Positions 34,201 through 46,195 of a stretch of 64,000 bases of DNA are shown here, in pieces. Origin of the DNA: Boswellia sacra (taxonomy: Eukaryota > Streptophyta > Magnoliopsida > Sapindales > Burseraceae). The DNA lies in contig SNVD02005093.1 in the NCBI GenBank assembly GCA_013180625.2, positions 1-64,000 on the forward strand, in the 5' to 3' direction. The position numbers were made by a program, and so were the translations under genes. Under the pieces are notes generated by a model. The model was not told the origin of the DNA and ran no database searches. It was given only the letters and a program-made list of their open reading frames with translations. Every line of letters begins with the position of its first letter. Position 1 is the first letter of the stretch.

Positions 34201-35371
34201 GGCTAACAGATAAAAGATTAACAGGAAATCTAGGAACATGTAACACCGAAGATAAATAAAAACTAGATGTACGAATGGTTCCAGACCCTTGTACTTGGGT
34301 TTTAAAATCATCAGTAAGAACGACTGATGGCTGTTTGTTAGAAGGGATAAATGAACTAAAAAGAGAATCATTACCAGTCATGTGAGAAGAGGCTCTAGAG
34401 TCGATAATCCAATGATGTGGGTACAAAAAAGAAAATAAGGCAGTGGAAATACCTGTTTGGACTAAGGAAGCGGAAGACTCACTAGCTGGTTGACCTTCAG
34501 ATTTATGAGCAGGCTGCGCAGAAGGTGAAGCATGAGAGTTAGATGAATTACCAACGGAAAGACGCTCCTCAGAGCTTTGATTTGCCCATTCAGGTTTTCC
34601 AAACTTATCCCAACACTTTTCTGAAGGATGATTAAGTCTACCACAATGAGAACAAGGAACTTTTCCACCTCGACCTCTAACACGTCCTCTACTCCGTCCA
34701 GAAAAGGATCCTCTGCCTCGACTACCAGACACAACTAAGACAGAAGCTTCCTGATTATGTTGAGAGGTGGGTAACCGTTGGAGTCAAGTATATGCAGTTT
34801 TAAGACTTGTGAGATCTTTCTCAGTCAAGATACTATGCTTAGCACTTTCATAGACAGGATTTAAGCCAGACAGGAACTTGACAACAAATAATTCTTCGCG
34901 TTGTTTACGTAATGTCTTAACATTAGTAGTAACAGGATGATAAGAGTTAAGCTCGCCCATTAATATTTCGATTTCTCCTAAATATTCACTTAACGTTCTA
35001 TCACCTTGCTGACAAGAAAATAAAATAGAGTAAACATAAAAAATGTGAAAGACATTTTGAGATCCGCCAAACTTGTCTTGAAGTGAATTCCACAACTCTT
35101 TGGTAGTATCAACCCACATCACAGTTGCCACAAGTGATGGCTCCATACTATTCCACAACCATGTAGTAATCAAATTGTCTTCCTGAATCCATTTAGCATA
35201 CTCCTTTGAATCAGACGATGGAGGATCTTGTGTAAGATAATTATGTTTCCCTTAGCCAATCAAGTATTTGGTTACTGCTTTGGCCCATAACTTGTGATTG
35301 GAATCATTCAATTTTACGGCTGTGATGGAACCACCAACTCCAAGAGGATTAGAGGACGGTTGAGAGGCCAT
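31290..35371 (-). pseudogene. Copia gag-pol polyprotein with multiple stops
   Basis: The start codon at 35371 opens MASQPSSNPLGVGG. In order the region holds: gag (to about 34780), a CCHC zinc knuckle (CSHCGRLNHPSEKC), a protease whose active site reads DSRASSH instead of D-S/T-G, a pre-integrase domain (WHYRLGHPS), an integrase core (from about 33800, with TPQQNGVADRKNRHLL), reverse transcriptase (32710-32108, YVDDIIVTGSD) and RNase H (to about 31300). From 35371 to 32108 everything is in one frame, broken only by stop codons (35254, 34783, 33923-33911, 32743 and others). Frameshifts appear only near RNase H. The pattern of point nonsense changes with near-identical LTRs suggests the copy was already defective when it jumped. 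Confidence 0.92.
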
Positions 35372-35459
35372 GGAAACCCAAACACAATTTTTCTTCCAAA
35401 CAGATCCACCACAGAAAGAATTTTTTAAGAAAAAAACGAATTATGTGCTGTCTGTAAAC

Positions 35460-35695
35460 AGTAACTTCGGTGAATAGTATCCGTCGTGAACAGTATATTG
35501 ATGAACAGTAACACGGTGAACAGTATGCTGATGAACAGTAACATGGTGAACAGTGGGCTGATGAATAGTAACACGGTAAACAGTATACTGATGAACAGTA
35601 ACATGGTGAACAGTGGTCTAATGAACAGTAACACGGTAAACAATATGCTGATGAACAGTAATACGGTGAACAGTATGCTGATGAACAGTAATTGT
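35460..35695 (-). repeat. Tandem repeats in the copia leader
   Basis: About eight copies of a unit of about 30 bp (gatgaacagtaacacggtga plus acagtatgct) lie between the primer site and the gag start. Both strands stay open (repeated MNSNTVNSMLMNSN-like peptides), but the position makes this 5' leader. Similar ctgttcaccg units occur in the leader of the element at 37643. Confidence 0.88.
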
Positions 35696-35822
35696 AATTT
35701 TTTTTTAAGGGGTAATGGAAGATGAAATTGAGATAAAGTAAGTAGATGGTGGTGGTAGGTTTAGGGTTTATGGGTTGAATAAAAATTAAAGGATAAATAG
35801 TATAAGAGGGGATCAAAACCAT

Positions 35823-35834
35823 GCTCTGATACCA
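35823..35834 (-). other. Primer-binding site (initiator tRNA-Met)
   Basis: The minus strand reads TGGTATCAGAGC directly after the LTR end. This is the standard plant tRNA-iMet primer site. Confidence 0.95.
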
Positions 35835-36003
35835 TGTTAAGAGAGAGAGGGAGAAAAGAATTTAAGGGAAAAATTTGTATGCATTCCATTGTAAAGAGGT
35901 ATACATATATATAGTACAATAAGGGGAAATAAAATAGGAAAGAGAGAATCAAATATGTTTCTAATAGGAACACAATCCTAAATTCCTATATAGAGATTTA
36001 ACA
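35835..36003 (-). repeat. 5' LTR of the copia element
   Basis: 169 bp. Compared with the 3' LTR it differs near its gag-side end (tgttaag against tgttgag) and in the short TA run (gtatacat against gtatatat). Confidence 0.93.
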
Positions 36004-36020
36004 CAAGGCAATAGAGCAGA

Positions 36021-39000
36021 TCAACCCTCATTTGGCAAAATAAGATGATCTTGACCTTGAATCAGCTTTGCAGATCGAATTATATCCCCAGTTTTTATCT
36101 GTGGCAGAATTTCTCTACCAAGAGTGGTGTACCTGTATATAAAAATAAAGCAAAAACAAAAGTATAATACATCTCTTAATACGATTAAAAATATTTCTGA
36201 CTTTGAATTTCTAGTATAAACATTCCAAACTAAAAGGTTAAAGAAATTACCCAAAAACAGAAAATTGCCCTTCATCAAAGGATAAACCCCCTAAGCCAGC
36301 CTACAAAACAAATACATATCAACATGAATCATAATCAAATAGATGATTAAAATCCAAATTGACAAGGAAAAAAAGAAAAAAGAATGAGAAGTACATGCTA
36401 ATAAGCCATATAATATTGTAAACAAAAGGCCTAACAACAGCTTGATTCTAATATTGGTTTGAAAATTAAAAAAAAATGTTTCAATCACTCACATTTCTTT
36501 TATCATAGAGATAGAAAAAGAACTGATATGGTGCTGAGTACTCCTCAGAGACTTCACTATGTGCCATAGCTACAGCTCCATAAACAGAGAGTGGAAGAAC
36601 TGGCAATTCCCCATCCTTTCAAGCAAAAATCAAAGAATGAGAATGGTTCTTCTGAAAAAGGTATTATAGGGAAATGCTAGATATAAATATAAATGATATT
36701 TGATGATTTACCTGCACACTTAAGGTTGTTTTGTACAAGGGCTCAAATTGCCCAGAAGGCATTATTTCCAAAGGAACACTATTGCCACTGTTCTTACCAA
36801 GACCGTTGTCTGTCAGAACAGCTTGGTCGGTGCAGCTGAGTCGTGTCCCGTCATATGCACCATCAATCACCTGAAAAATTGTCAAAACAGTTTTTCTTGT
36901 TCTATCAAGAGAGCATGTCCAGTCCAATAATTTTAAGCTTTCTACTTAAGAAAAAGAAAAAGTACAAGAAAATTTCACAAGCATCATATCAACAGCAGAG
37001 TTGCAAGATTCATTCAAAAAGTTCAATAAAATAGAAGAAACCTGTCAGCATAAAATCCACTGATTAATATTTTGTCCTAGACAAAATGATCCCAGTCAAA
37101 TCAACAAACTTCATTGGGCTACCTAGCTATAGCTGCGTGCAATATTTGACAGACAGGGGAAAGAAAACAAATGAAAGGACACCTATAATTTTATTTCACT
37201 ATTTTTGAGGAATTTTTATAAATGTTTTAAATATATTATCTTGTGTATTTAAAGAATCAAAACCATTTTTATTCATTGGTTAGCCTGATCCTACTGCAGC
37301 TGTAAATTTCTTCCCGTAGACATCATCTGATAGTAAAGGATAAAGCATGGTAAATAGATTACATGATGCATGTACAAAGAACATCGTGAGGCTGAGAAGA
37401 AGTTCAACTACCTTACCAGTTTTGCAAAATTCCCTGCTGTTAGTGGTGCTGAATATCCATCCAGAACAACCTGAATTCATTAATCAATCAGTAGCTGAAA
37501 TCTATTACATAGTTCTTAATCTCCAATTATCTGCAAACAAGTTTCTAGTGAAAACTTATGTGAGATCATAACATTAAATCTTATTGTTTATCTATGAAAA
37601 AGTTTCTGATAAACAGACAGAGACAGAAATGGCGAGAGAAAATGATGTAGGACAAATTAGGAATAAATTAGGGATTTTAATTTTGATTTTAGGGATTTTA
37701 ATAAATTAGGAATTTTGACTTCCTAAATTGGGAGTAATCCTAATTTGAGTCATTTTCCTAAATTAATAGTTTACTATTTTACTTAGGATTTAATTTTGGT
37801 ATTTTCTAGTTAAACTAGGATTATGATTCTATTTCCTAATAGGATTTTATTTCCTAGTAGAACTAGGCTTTAAGGTCCTATAAATAGGAACCTTTAGTTA
37901 TGTTATTTTCAGATTTGGTTGTTATTGTTTTTTTGATCTTTTAGTAAAAAGATTATTTCTCCCTCAATTTTCACTCTACTTCTTTCCCAAATTTCTTCTA
38001 TTATTTCTCCCCTTTCCTCCGTCTACATCTCCCTCCCTTTCTGTTAATTTGAGGAACCTTGTTCCTCATCAATTGGTATCAGAGCGTGGTTTTGATCCCC
38101 TCTTATACTATTTATCCTTTAATTTTTGCTCAATCCATAAACCCTAAAACCTCCCACCACCATCAACTTATTTTACCCCACTTTCATCTTCCATCACCCC
38201 TAAAAAAAAAAAAAAGTTACTGTTCATCCGCGCACTGTTCACAGCGAGTACTATTCATCGGACGTACTGTTTATCGCGCACTGTTCACCGCGGATACTGT
38301 TCATCAACAGCACATAATTTGAAGCAAGAAAAATCAAACTGAAGACCCTGACATGTCTGAAACCTCAGTCCAACAACCTGAAATATTAGAAACAGTCCGG
38401 CTTGTAAACGTTCGGGTTGATGCTTTGGAAAATAAGATGGAAGAAATATTAACAATTGTAAAAGCCTTACAAGCTTCCTTTCTTAAAATACATGGCCCTA
38501 ATTTGGAGTCATCCACTAAACATAGGAATCAAGAGATCTTGGGTGCAACTCCTAAGAACCATGAGGATGAGTGTGATGATTCTAGTGGAGATGATGAAGC
38601 AAGCGAGATTGATCTTGTAGATGAGCATGAATCTAGAGGTGATATTGAGATTGAGGGCAAGACGATTCCTAATGATGATGTGGAGCCTACATGTGAATAA
38701 TCTAGAGATGATATTGAGATCGAGGATAAGATGAATTCTAATACTGATGTGGAGCCTATATGTGAAGAATTTCATGAAATCATTCAAGAAGTTGATTTCA
38801 TAGGTTGTGATTCATATTTAGGTTCTTCTATTCCTATCATTAGGTCAACGGTGAAGTCTTCTATCAGGTCAACGGTCAAATCTTCTATTGGGATTATTGT
38901 TGCTCTAACAATATTGAAGGCCGATGAAGCATCAATAATTTTTCTATCATGTGTGCTTCTAATATTGGATCATCATGAAGCGAAGATTTAGATTGACGAC

Positions 39001-42000
39001 TTTCCAATGATCATGCAAGATAAGACGTAGCGTTTTCTCGTGTATTGGCAATTTCCTCCTTGACAACTCGCCAGGAGTCGAGTTTTTTCAAGAGAGAGAG
39101 AATTGATGTAGGACAAATTAGGAATAAATTAGGGATTTTAATTTTGATTTTAGGGATTTTAATAAATTAGGGATTTTGACTATTATTAGGGATTTTGACT
39201 TCCTAAATTGGGAGTAATCCTAATTTGAGTCATTTTCCTAAATTAATAGTTTACTATTTTACTTAGGATTTAATTTTGGTATTTTCTAGTTAAACTAGGA
39301 TTATGATTCTATTTCCTAATAGGATTTTATTACCTAGTAGAACTAGGCTTTAAGGTCCTATAAATAGGAACCTTTAATTATGTTATTTTCAGATTTGGTT
39401 GTTATTGTTTTTTTTATCTTTTAGTAAAAAGATTATTTCTCCCTCAATTTTCACTCTACTTCTTCCCTAAATTTCTTTTATTATTTCTCCCATTTCCTCC
39501 GTCTACATCTCCCTCCCTTTCTGTTAATTTGAGGAACCTCGTTCCTCATCAGAAAATTTCTGGTTTTGCTAAACTTATGCACACAAATTGCCGGGACATT
39601 CATAAAAAAAGAAACACTCAACAAACTCAACAGTTTAGCATACTTGGATTGTGGCAGTTTTCCTAGTTTCGCCTCCAGCCTCGGCTGAAAATGTTGAACC
39701 ATCTCCTTTCTCTATGGTAAGTTCGACAGTTCCTCTCCCTGTAAGCCTACAAAAACGAAACAACACCAATTGCTATTTCCAAAAACCTACTTATTTGCAA
39801 CAGGTTCCATCATGTTTGCATCAAATAAATCATATCATACCACAGGGTAGTTAAATATACAAATTCAAACTATGGCATCAGGACTCGTCACATATTTGAT
39901 ATTCAAACAAACCCATTAATGCAACTTCCGTTGGAAATTACCACACCGGAATATTTATTAGAAAGAAAACATAAGAAATTCAATCCCAAAAGAACCAAGA
40001 AATGTTTCCCTCTCTGACATGCATGATACTTAGTTGACGTATAAAACTTTTCTCTGTTTCAAGTTTTGGGCCTTTACATAATGCAGTGTAGGGATCCATA
40101 AGTCTCAGAGACTAAAAATTTATTCTTGTAATTAGTCACTCAGCATGAGTAAATTTGGAAAATGAAGCTTGAACAAATTGGTTTGAGGAGAAAGAGTGAG
40201 GGGAGGGCACAGTAACATATTCCTTTTTCTTCCACGCTCTCCCTGCCCTCCCATGTTAAATGACATGTTTAAACTGAAGAACGACACACTTTTGCTTGAT
40301 TTTTTGTTATTATTATTGTTACAATATATCAAAATTACATGAAGAAAGTCCCAATTTCAGAATAAATAATTAAAAGTAAGATCACTTTGCATGATATGAA
40401 TTAACTAATCATTCCGAGATTAGAAGACTGACCTGGGATATTTCAAGTATTGCTCAGGCAACAAAAAGGACAATCCAGGAGCCTGTTGTAACCAATATAG
40501 TGAGATTTTTTAGGATGCTCATATGGTCCTACACAAATTTCTATTTTACATAACTGAATTTATAGGCAAAGCCATCACAATATATATTATTAATGAAGTT
40601 ACTACAATTTGAGGAATGTATGACTATTCGTTTGTAGGATATATATGCAGTTCATGCATCAGAAGCATCATCTGGTATTACAGAGCAACTACAGTTACCT
40701 GCAGCAACTCCAATTCAGCAACAGTATCCAGAGATGATGCAAGGCCAACAGACACTTTATCTGGATCCTGATCCTTAATACATTTTAGTAGAGCTTGCAA
40801 TCCACCCTTGCAAAAAAGGAAACTGTAATTTTATTCCAGTAAGTTCAACACTGAACAATGTACAGTGAGGATTTGTAATGAATTATATAAGAATTTCAAG
40901 ACAACTTATTCCCAGGAAGAATTAATCAATGTAAATAAAATGCGGTAAGACAGAAAAGAAATAAGAAATTGTTTATCGTCCAATAATACAATGCTGATCT
41001 CTGGCCAGGAAGGTATGATTAGACCAACTCCATATCTTTAACGCATATCGAAATAGAATTTGACATCTAAAAGTCCATATCCAAATGTGTAAAGGGGAGC
41101 TCTAAAATGCTTCTAACAATCTACCTAACGCATTCATCTATTATAATTTTTACATGGTCAATGAAAAACTGCACAGTAATTAGTATCTTTGACCAATGGC
41201 AAATAAAAGAGAACATGATATGAATCTGGGTCCTTTCTCATCTAAAGCTAAGCTATATTCTTTCAAAGTCTATACCTTCCCGTCAATAAGAGATGCATAC
41301 AGTACTGAACCCTTTTCTCTCAAATCTGGTGGGATACTTGCCAATATAGAATCCTTTTCATCCATTGCTATCTGAAATCAGAAGGAAGAAAACTAAATAT
41401 GAAAATTTATGCACTCCAAATCTTAACAGCTGATGTACAAAAAGGAGGCAAACACAGAGGAAATTCATTAAATAAACAAAAATACATGTAATATGGCATA
41501 AAATGAGGAGAATGAAAGTACGAGGCTTTAAGTGAAATTAATTTAACAAGAAAACAATTTGAGTTATTTATTGGGTTATGAGAAAACAATACCAATGGAA
41601 ATATATTGTTTAAACCAAAAATTTGCATTAGCTCAAAAATGTTGGAAGTGGTAACAATAATTTGCAACAACAATAAAATGGTCAGACCACAGGTCACCCT
41701 TAAATTGCTGGAGAAACAGCCAAACTGAAACGGAAACATAAAAAGGTCACAGTATCCCTCTTCTAATCGAATCTTTAAAATTGCACTGGGCTGCAAAGTT
41801 TTTATCACCATCACTCCTATAGCATAAGTTCCTAGTCATCTTTACACATTATCTGCAAATACTAACACTATAAATACCTTTAGAGCTTTTTTCACGTTAC
41901 CCTCCATAGTTCCATAAGGCTTTCTCTGTGGAATCCTTAGCAAGAATGATATATCTTCCAAAGAAGCCTAAAAGTAAAAGTAAGCTAGTATCTGATCAAC

Positions 42001-43965
42001 ATCTGTGTTAAAGAGAATAAGAACAAATGCATTCATTTATATCAACCTGTATTGCCTTCATGTTTGTGTTTGCTGGGATAGCCCTTCTTAAAGCAAGTTC
42101 CCCAGTTCTTGGGACCTTTGTGTCAGGAGAATAAAGCACAGCCTTTGCAGGAGAAACAGAACGAAAGTCCCAGCCAATCATACATAATGGAGATGAAATT
42201 TGGACAAAAATGAAGATCATGGCAATCAACGTGTTAACTGTCTTCGTTCCATGCTGAAAAGTTGATATGTATAATTTGGTGGGAAAACTGTGCCCACACT
42301 CCAGCTTCTGCATGACCATAAATGCATTTTAGACACTGAGATACCCTTAACATTACATTCTTATGGCAGAACAATATGAAGGTCTAATCACTGTGGAAGA
42401 AACTGAGAACCAAAATGAGAAAAATCAAAGAGCAGATTGCAGAATTTATTTGTCATGAGAAGCAGAATTGAATTTCACAATGTTTATGTTTCACTACCAG
42501 GCTACTGGAACAGAAATTACATTCAAAACATTCTAGTATTAAAACAAAATAGATTCCTGGACTTAAGTTATAGGCCATATTATAAGCAAAGGATTCATGC
42601 CATTAGAACAAAGATTTATCCTAAAAGTAAAAAGCAGTCATCAGCCCATCCCTATATGGAAAGGAAAACGTAAGATATCTATAACACCCTGGTCCATTAT
42701 CATATTATGTTCAGTTTCCGGTGCAAGCGTCCTTTGCTGAAATTGCGTCTTTTCAGCTTATGAGGTCACAGTGTATTTAACTAGTTTTAATCACTCATTC
42801 TTAAGCAAATTTAACTAATTTTAATATCTCCTTCCTAAAGGATTGGGGACATCAGAATTCACCTCCTTTCCAGCCCAGCATCCCTGCTAGCACACCTATT
42901 TTGATCCTCTCCTTACAATTAACCTCACCTCTTCAAACGAGTAATTATCAAGATATTGTCCACTTGCTTAGGGTTTCATGTAAGCGTTGTCCACTGTTAC
43001 GAATTTGCTTTTGGACTCATGTCACCAAAATGCATCTTTTCAGCTTAAGAGTTGTATTTAACTAATGTTAACCTCTCATTCTCAAGCACTGTAGGATGTA
43101 ACACTATCCCAGGTCATAAGCCATCACATCACAAGTGCATTTGCCACCATAAAAATTAAAGGGTCATCACAGGCTTCAGATAAAACCTTTCTACTGCTAT
43201 TGTTAAGATGCAGGAACAAATAAGTGAGATACTGGAAGGGAATCCCAAGTATTCACCATCATAAGGTAAGAATGGTATATTAAGGGTTGGTCCATAGTTC
43301 ATAGGCTTGCAGCTTTAGGTTCAAGCAAACTCTTCCAGTATTTTCAGCCCTAACACATATATCTTCATGAATGTGAGAATGTCCAACACATTAGACAAGA
43401 AAAAGAAAATCATACTATATTCAATATATAGGTTAGAGACTATACTTCACCAAGCTTAGAAAAATTATTTGCAGAATCTAATAACACTGCCATTATTAAA
43501 ACAGCGATTGTTAAAACAGCGACTAACTCAATTAACAATATGCATGCTAAAATTATAAATCCACCATAATCACATTTCTCTAGCAAATAATAGCCAGATA
43601 TTTAATAAAAATAACAACAACAATAAGCAAATAAATGCAACCTAATTAGCATAAGCAGCCCAGAGCCCACATTTGAACTTGCCACCAAAAATGTAGCCAT
43701 TTAACCTAGAATACACTAAAAAAACCACAGCCACAAGCCAAAACTATGAAAAGAAAGTGACTTACTGTAGGATCATAAAACCAACCTTTGTATCATCTTG
43801 TGTGGACTTGCAGTGAACCTTGAGGTATGCAAATCTCGTGGCTTGTTTTCTGCAGAGTGGAAACGTGAAATGGTTAGAGAGGAAAGTGCGCTTCCGAGCT
43901 ACAGAGAAGCTGAAAGAGAGCTTGTGAGAGAGAATGGGCGTGGAAGAGGATAAAGTGAAGGCCAT
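36021..43965 (-). CDS. CYP37: Peptidyl-prolyl cis-trans isomerase CYP37, chloroplastic
   Basis: Twelve exons on the minus strand: 43965-43786, 42253-42047, 41967-41878, 41371-41276, 40806-40699, 40482-40433, 39746-39644, 37470-37417, 36870-36712, 36615-36493, 36301-36252 and 36132-36021. They total 1332 bases (443 residues), all with GT-AG borders and consistent phases. The protein starts with a Ser-rich chloroplast transit peptide. A hydrophobic stretch (LIAMIFIFVQISSPL) and an A-x-A cleavage site (SPAKA) follow, as for thylakoid lumen proteins. The N-terminal helical region leads to a C-terminal cyclophilin-like domain (residues about 270-443, with GDIIRSAKLIQGQDHLIL near the end). CYP37 belongs to the CYP38-like lumenal group that assists photosynthetic complexes under stress rather than acting as a strong isomerase. 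It is divergent from TRS130. Intron 7 (39643-37471) hosts an LTR element, and another sits just after the stop codon. The coding sequence itself looks intact. Confidence 0.95.
37643..38071 (+). repeat. 5' LTR of the non-autonomous element
   Basis: 429 bp. A TATA box (cctataaatagg, about 37878-37885) lies about 190 bases before the LTR end, followed by the long pyrimidine-rich stretch ttttcactctacttcttt. Confidence 0.95.
38353..38991 (+). pseudogene. Acidic coiled-coil protein of the non-autonomous element, one internal stop
   Basis: The frame starts at an ATG after the leader. It runs to a TAA at 38698-38700 (115 residues), then continues in the same frame to a TAG at 38989-38991. The N-terminus forms an amphipathic helix (VDALENKMEEILTIVKALQ). 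The rest is very acidic. A 69-bp in-frame duplication straddles the stop (SRGDIEIEGKTIPNDDVEP against SRDDIEIEDKMNSNTDVEP), and a GAA codon in one copy corresponds to TAA plus neighbours in the other. There is no similarity I recognise, though its position after the leader is that of gag. Confidence 0.6.
39104..39551 (+). repeat. 3' LTR of the non-autonomous element
   Basis: 448 bp. It is nearly identical to the 5' LTR except for a 19-bp local duplication (ttattagggattttgact region near 39180) and a few substitutions. Confidence 0.95.
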
Positions 43966-44473
43966 GAATGGTGAAGTTGGCTGGTCGTTGTAGATAGAGA
44001 GGTTTTTGGCGGGTCTAATCTACAACAATAGAACAGAAGCTTATGTGGAAGTTTTCGATTGGCTTCTACATAGTTTGGATACTGAAATGACTGCAATACC
44101 CCTCAGCATTAAAGCCGGAGGATGTAATATAATTTTTGTACATAGAATGATATCCTCAACCAGCGTAGAAAAATACCCAACCCTTAAGTAATAAACAATA
44201 TCCAAAACCAAACACACGGAAACAGAGGCGAGTCATCCAACGGTCAAATGTTAAGTCCCAATCATCGCCTGGGATACGACGCGAAGCACTAGATCTCCGG
44301 CTGGTGAATCCTCCCAACATACTACTGTGAGCACAACACACAGTTAAAGGGCAACTCTCTCACTCTCTCTTGCGCGCTCTCCGCTGCATTAGCATATACG
44401 CAAAGTTACGTCTAAATGTCCAAAGTGTACCAGTCCGTGGATTTTATGTACTTTATGTAGATCGAGGAAAGAA
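43966..44473. promoter_or_regulatory. Divergent promoter region between CYP37 and TRS130
   Basis: Only 508 bp separate the two start codons, so 5' untranslated regions and promoters overlap or are shared. It contains CT-rich stretches (ctctctcactctctcttgcg at about 44356), common near plant transcription starts, and an E2F-like ttttggcggg about 45 bp from the CYP37 start. I see no strong TATA box for either gene. Confidence 0.6.
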
Positions 44474-46142
44474 ATGGCGAATTATTTAGCTCAGTTCCAG
44501 TCGATCAAGAGCTCTTCTGATCACATCGTAATCGCAGGTAAATCTCGTCTCGTAATTAGTGACAATTTTTAATTTCACTATTAATTTTGCATTTTATTAT
44601 CTGATTTTGCGTGGATCAAGATTTGTTTTAGTTTCTCTCTCGCTAGTGTTCGTTTTCGACTAGTTGCTTCAAATTAGTATAAACTTTGAATTTCTTTACC
44701 ATGTAGATAATAGTATTTTTTTTTTTCCATTTTCATATTTTATTGACCAATTAGTTGCTTAAAATTAGCATAAACTGTATTTCTCAAACGCAAAAAAGAA
44801 AAAAAAAATGCATGTATGTGTATATGTGTATGTATGAATGGATATTTATGGCAAGTCTAGGAGAATTGTGATTTATTTTTTGTTTAACGACAATTGGTGG
44901 ATGGCGTTTGATAAATGTATGCGCAAAATCGAAAGTATATTGGCATGAGTAAGTTGCTTGTTAATATTAATGCTACTGGGAGAGTTAATGAAATCGAAGT
45001 AGAAGGAAGCAACAATTGTGATGGAGCAATGATATCTTAATGGTTTTACTATGATCTGGTTTGCAGTTGAAGATGTGAGTGATTTGTGGCCGTCTATTAA
45101 GGGTGCATTTGAGGAGCGGTTGCCATTTAAGAGAGCGTTTTTGAATAACAAGACGCGCAATCCTGTGTTAGTGGAAAAATTGCCTGCTGAATTTATATTA
45201 ACCACAGATGCAAGACTTCGTAGCAGATTTCCGCAGGAACAATTGTTATTTTCGTTTCGAGAGCCGTATGCGACTATAGTTCTTGTGACATGTGAGGTAA
45301 CTTGCAATATTGTTGAGTTCATCAATAGTGTGCATTTCTGTTTGTTGGGCAGTGGATAGATCTTATTGTTAGTGAGTTGGTTTTTGAACTGAAGCATCTT
45401 ATTACCATGTCAGTGATGCTTATTGCACTATGTGGCAGCTTGTTCCAGTTGCGATCTTTAGAACTCAAAAAGATTTTTATTTTTTATAAAGTCCATTAAT
45501 CTTATACATGATCTTAGATGACACGTTTATATTTAGTTCTAACAGCTTTGTGTCATTTGCCTAATATACTTGGGCCTTTAATTGGTAGCTTCTAGCTTTT
45601 CTTTTCTTCTTTATACGAATGTGGTTTATCATGTTATTGCTAATCTTTTTCTGCTCCACTTTATTTTTTATCCCCAGGATCTTGATGAGTTCAAAACCAT
45701 CCTTAAACCACGATTGAAATTGATTGTCCAAAATGATGAGCGGGAATGGTTGATTGTTTTTGTGTCTAAAGCTCATCCAAGTAATGATCAAGCCACCAAA
45801 ATGGCCAAAAAAGTATATGCCAAAATTGAAGTTGATTTTAACTCGAAGAAGAGAGAACGGTAAGCTTTCAACTTATGCGGTCTACTTTGATTGATGCATT
45901 AAGTACAATTCACAAATGTGAACTCTACTTCACTTTTACTCTATTCATCAAGATTATGCGCTCTCAAAATTAGGATTTGGTGTACTACAAGCTTTTCCTT
46001 GGGAACTGTAATACTCACAGAGTGACAATGTAAGGACGGGGTATTGGCCTATACTAATAATTACAGAAAAAAGATGTCAATGGGAATAGAAATTATGGAT
46101 TTCTTTCCGAAGATGTTTGAAGTTATTTAAGTTGTGAATGAT

Positions 46143-46195
<53 letters not shown>

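Larger units (their letters stand above)
31118..36003 (-). mobile_element. Ty1/copia LTR retrotransposon in the 3' UTR of CYP37
   Basis: A complete but mutated element of 4886 bp with 169-bp LTRs, primer site, gag-pol region and polypurine tract, transcribed in the same direction as CYP37. The target duplication caagg is perfect (31113-31117 and 36004-36008). The insertion is 12 bases after the CYP37 stop codon. The two LTRs differ at only two positions that I can see, so it is young, yet its coding region carries many stops. Confidence 0.95.
37643..39551 (+). mobile_element. Small non-autonomous LTR retroelement in CYP37 intron 7
   Basis: 1909 bp with LTRs of 429 and 448 bp, tgatg...catca ends, perfect target duplication gaaaa (37638-37642 and 39552-39556), an initiator tRNA-Met primer site (38074-38085) and an AG-rich polypurine tract before the right LTR. 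The internal 1032 bp encodes no protease, integrase or reverse transcriptase, only one short acidic frame. Its orientation is opposite to CYP37. Its leader is about 85 percent alike, by eye, to that of the copia element at 31118-36003. Confidence 0.95.

Noticed and set aside
35349..35822. Cys/Ser/Tyr repeat protein (minus) and Asn/Met/Ser repeat protein (plus)
   Set aside because: They are translations of the ~30-bp leader repeats between primer site and gag. Neither has a credible start, and the region is untranslated leader.
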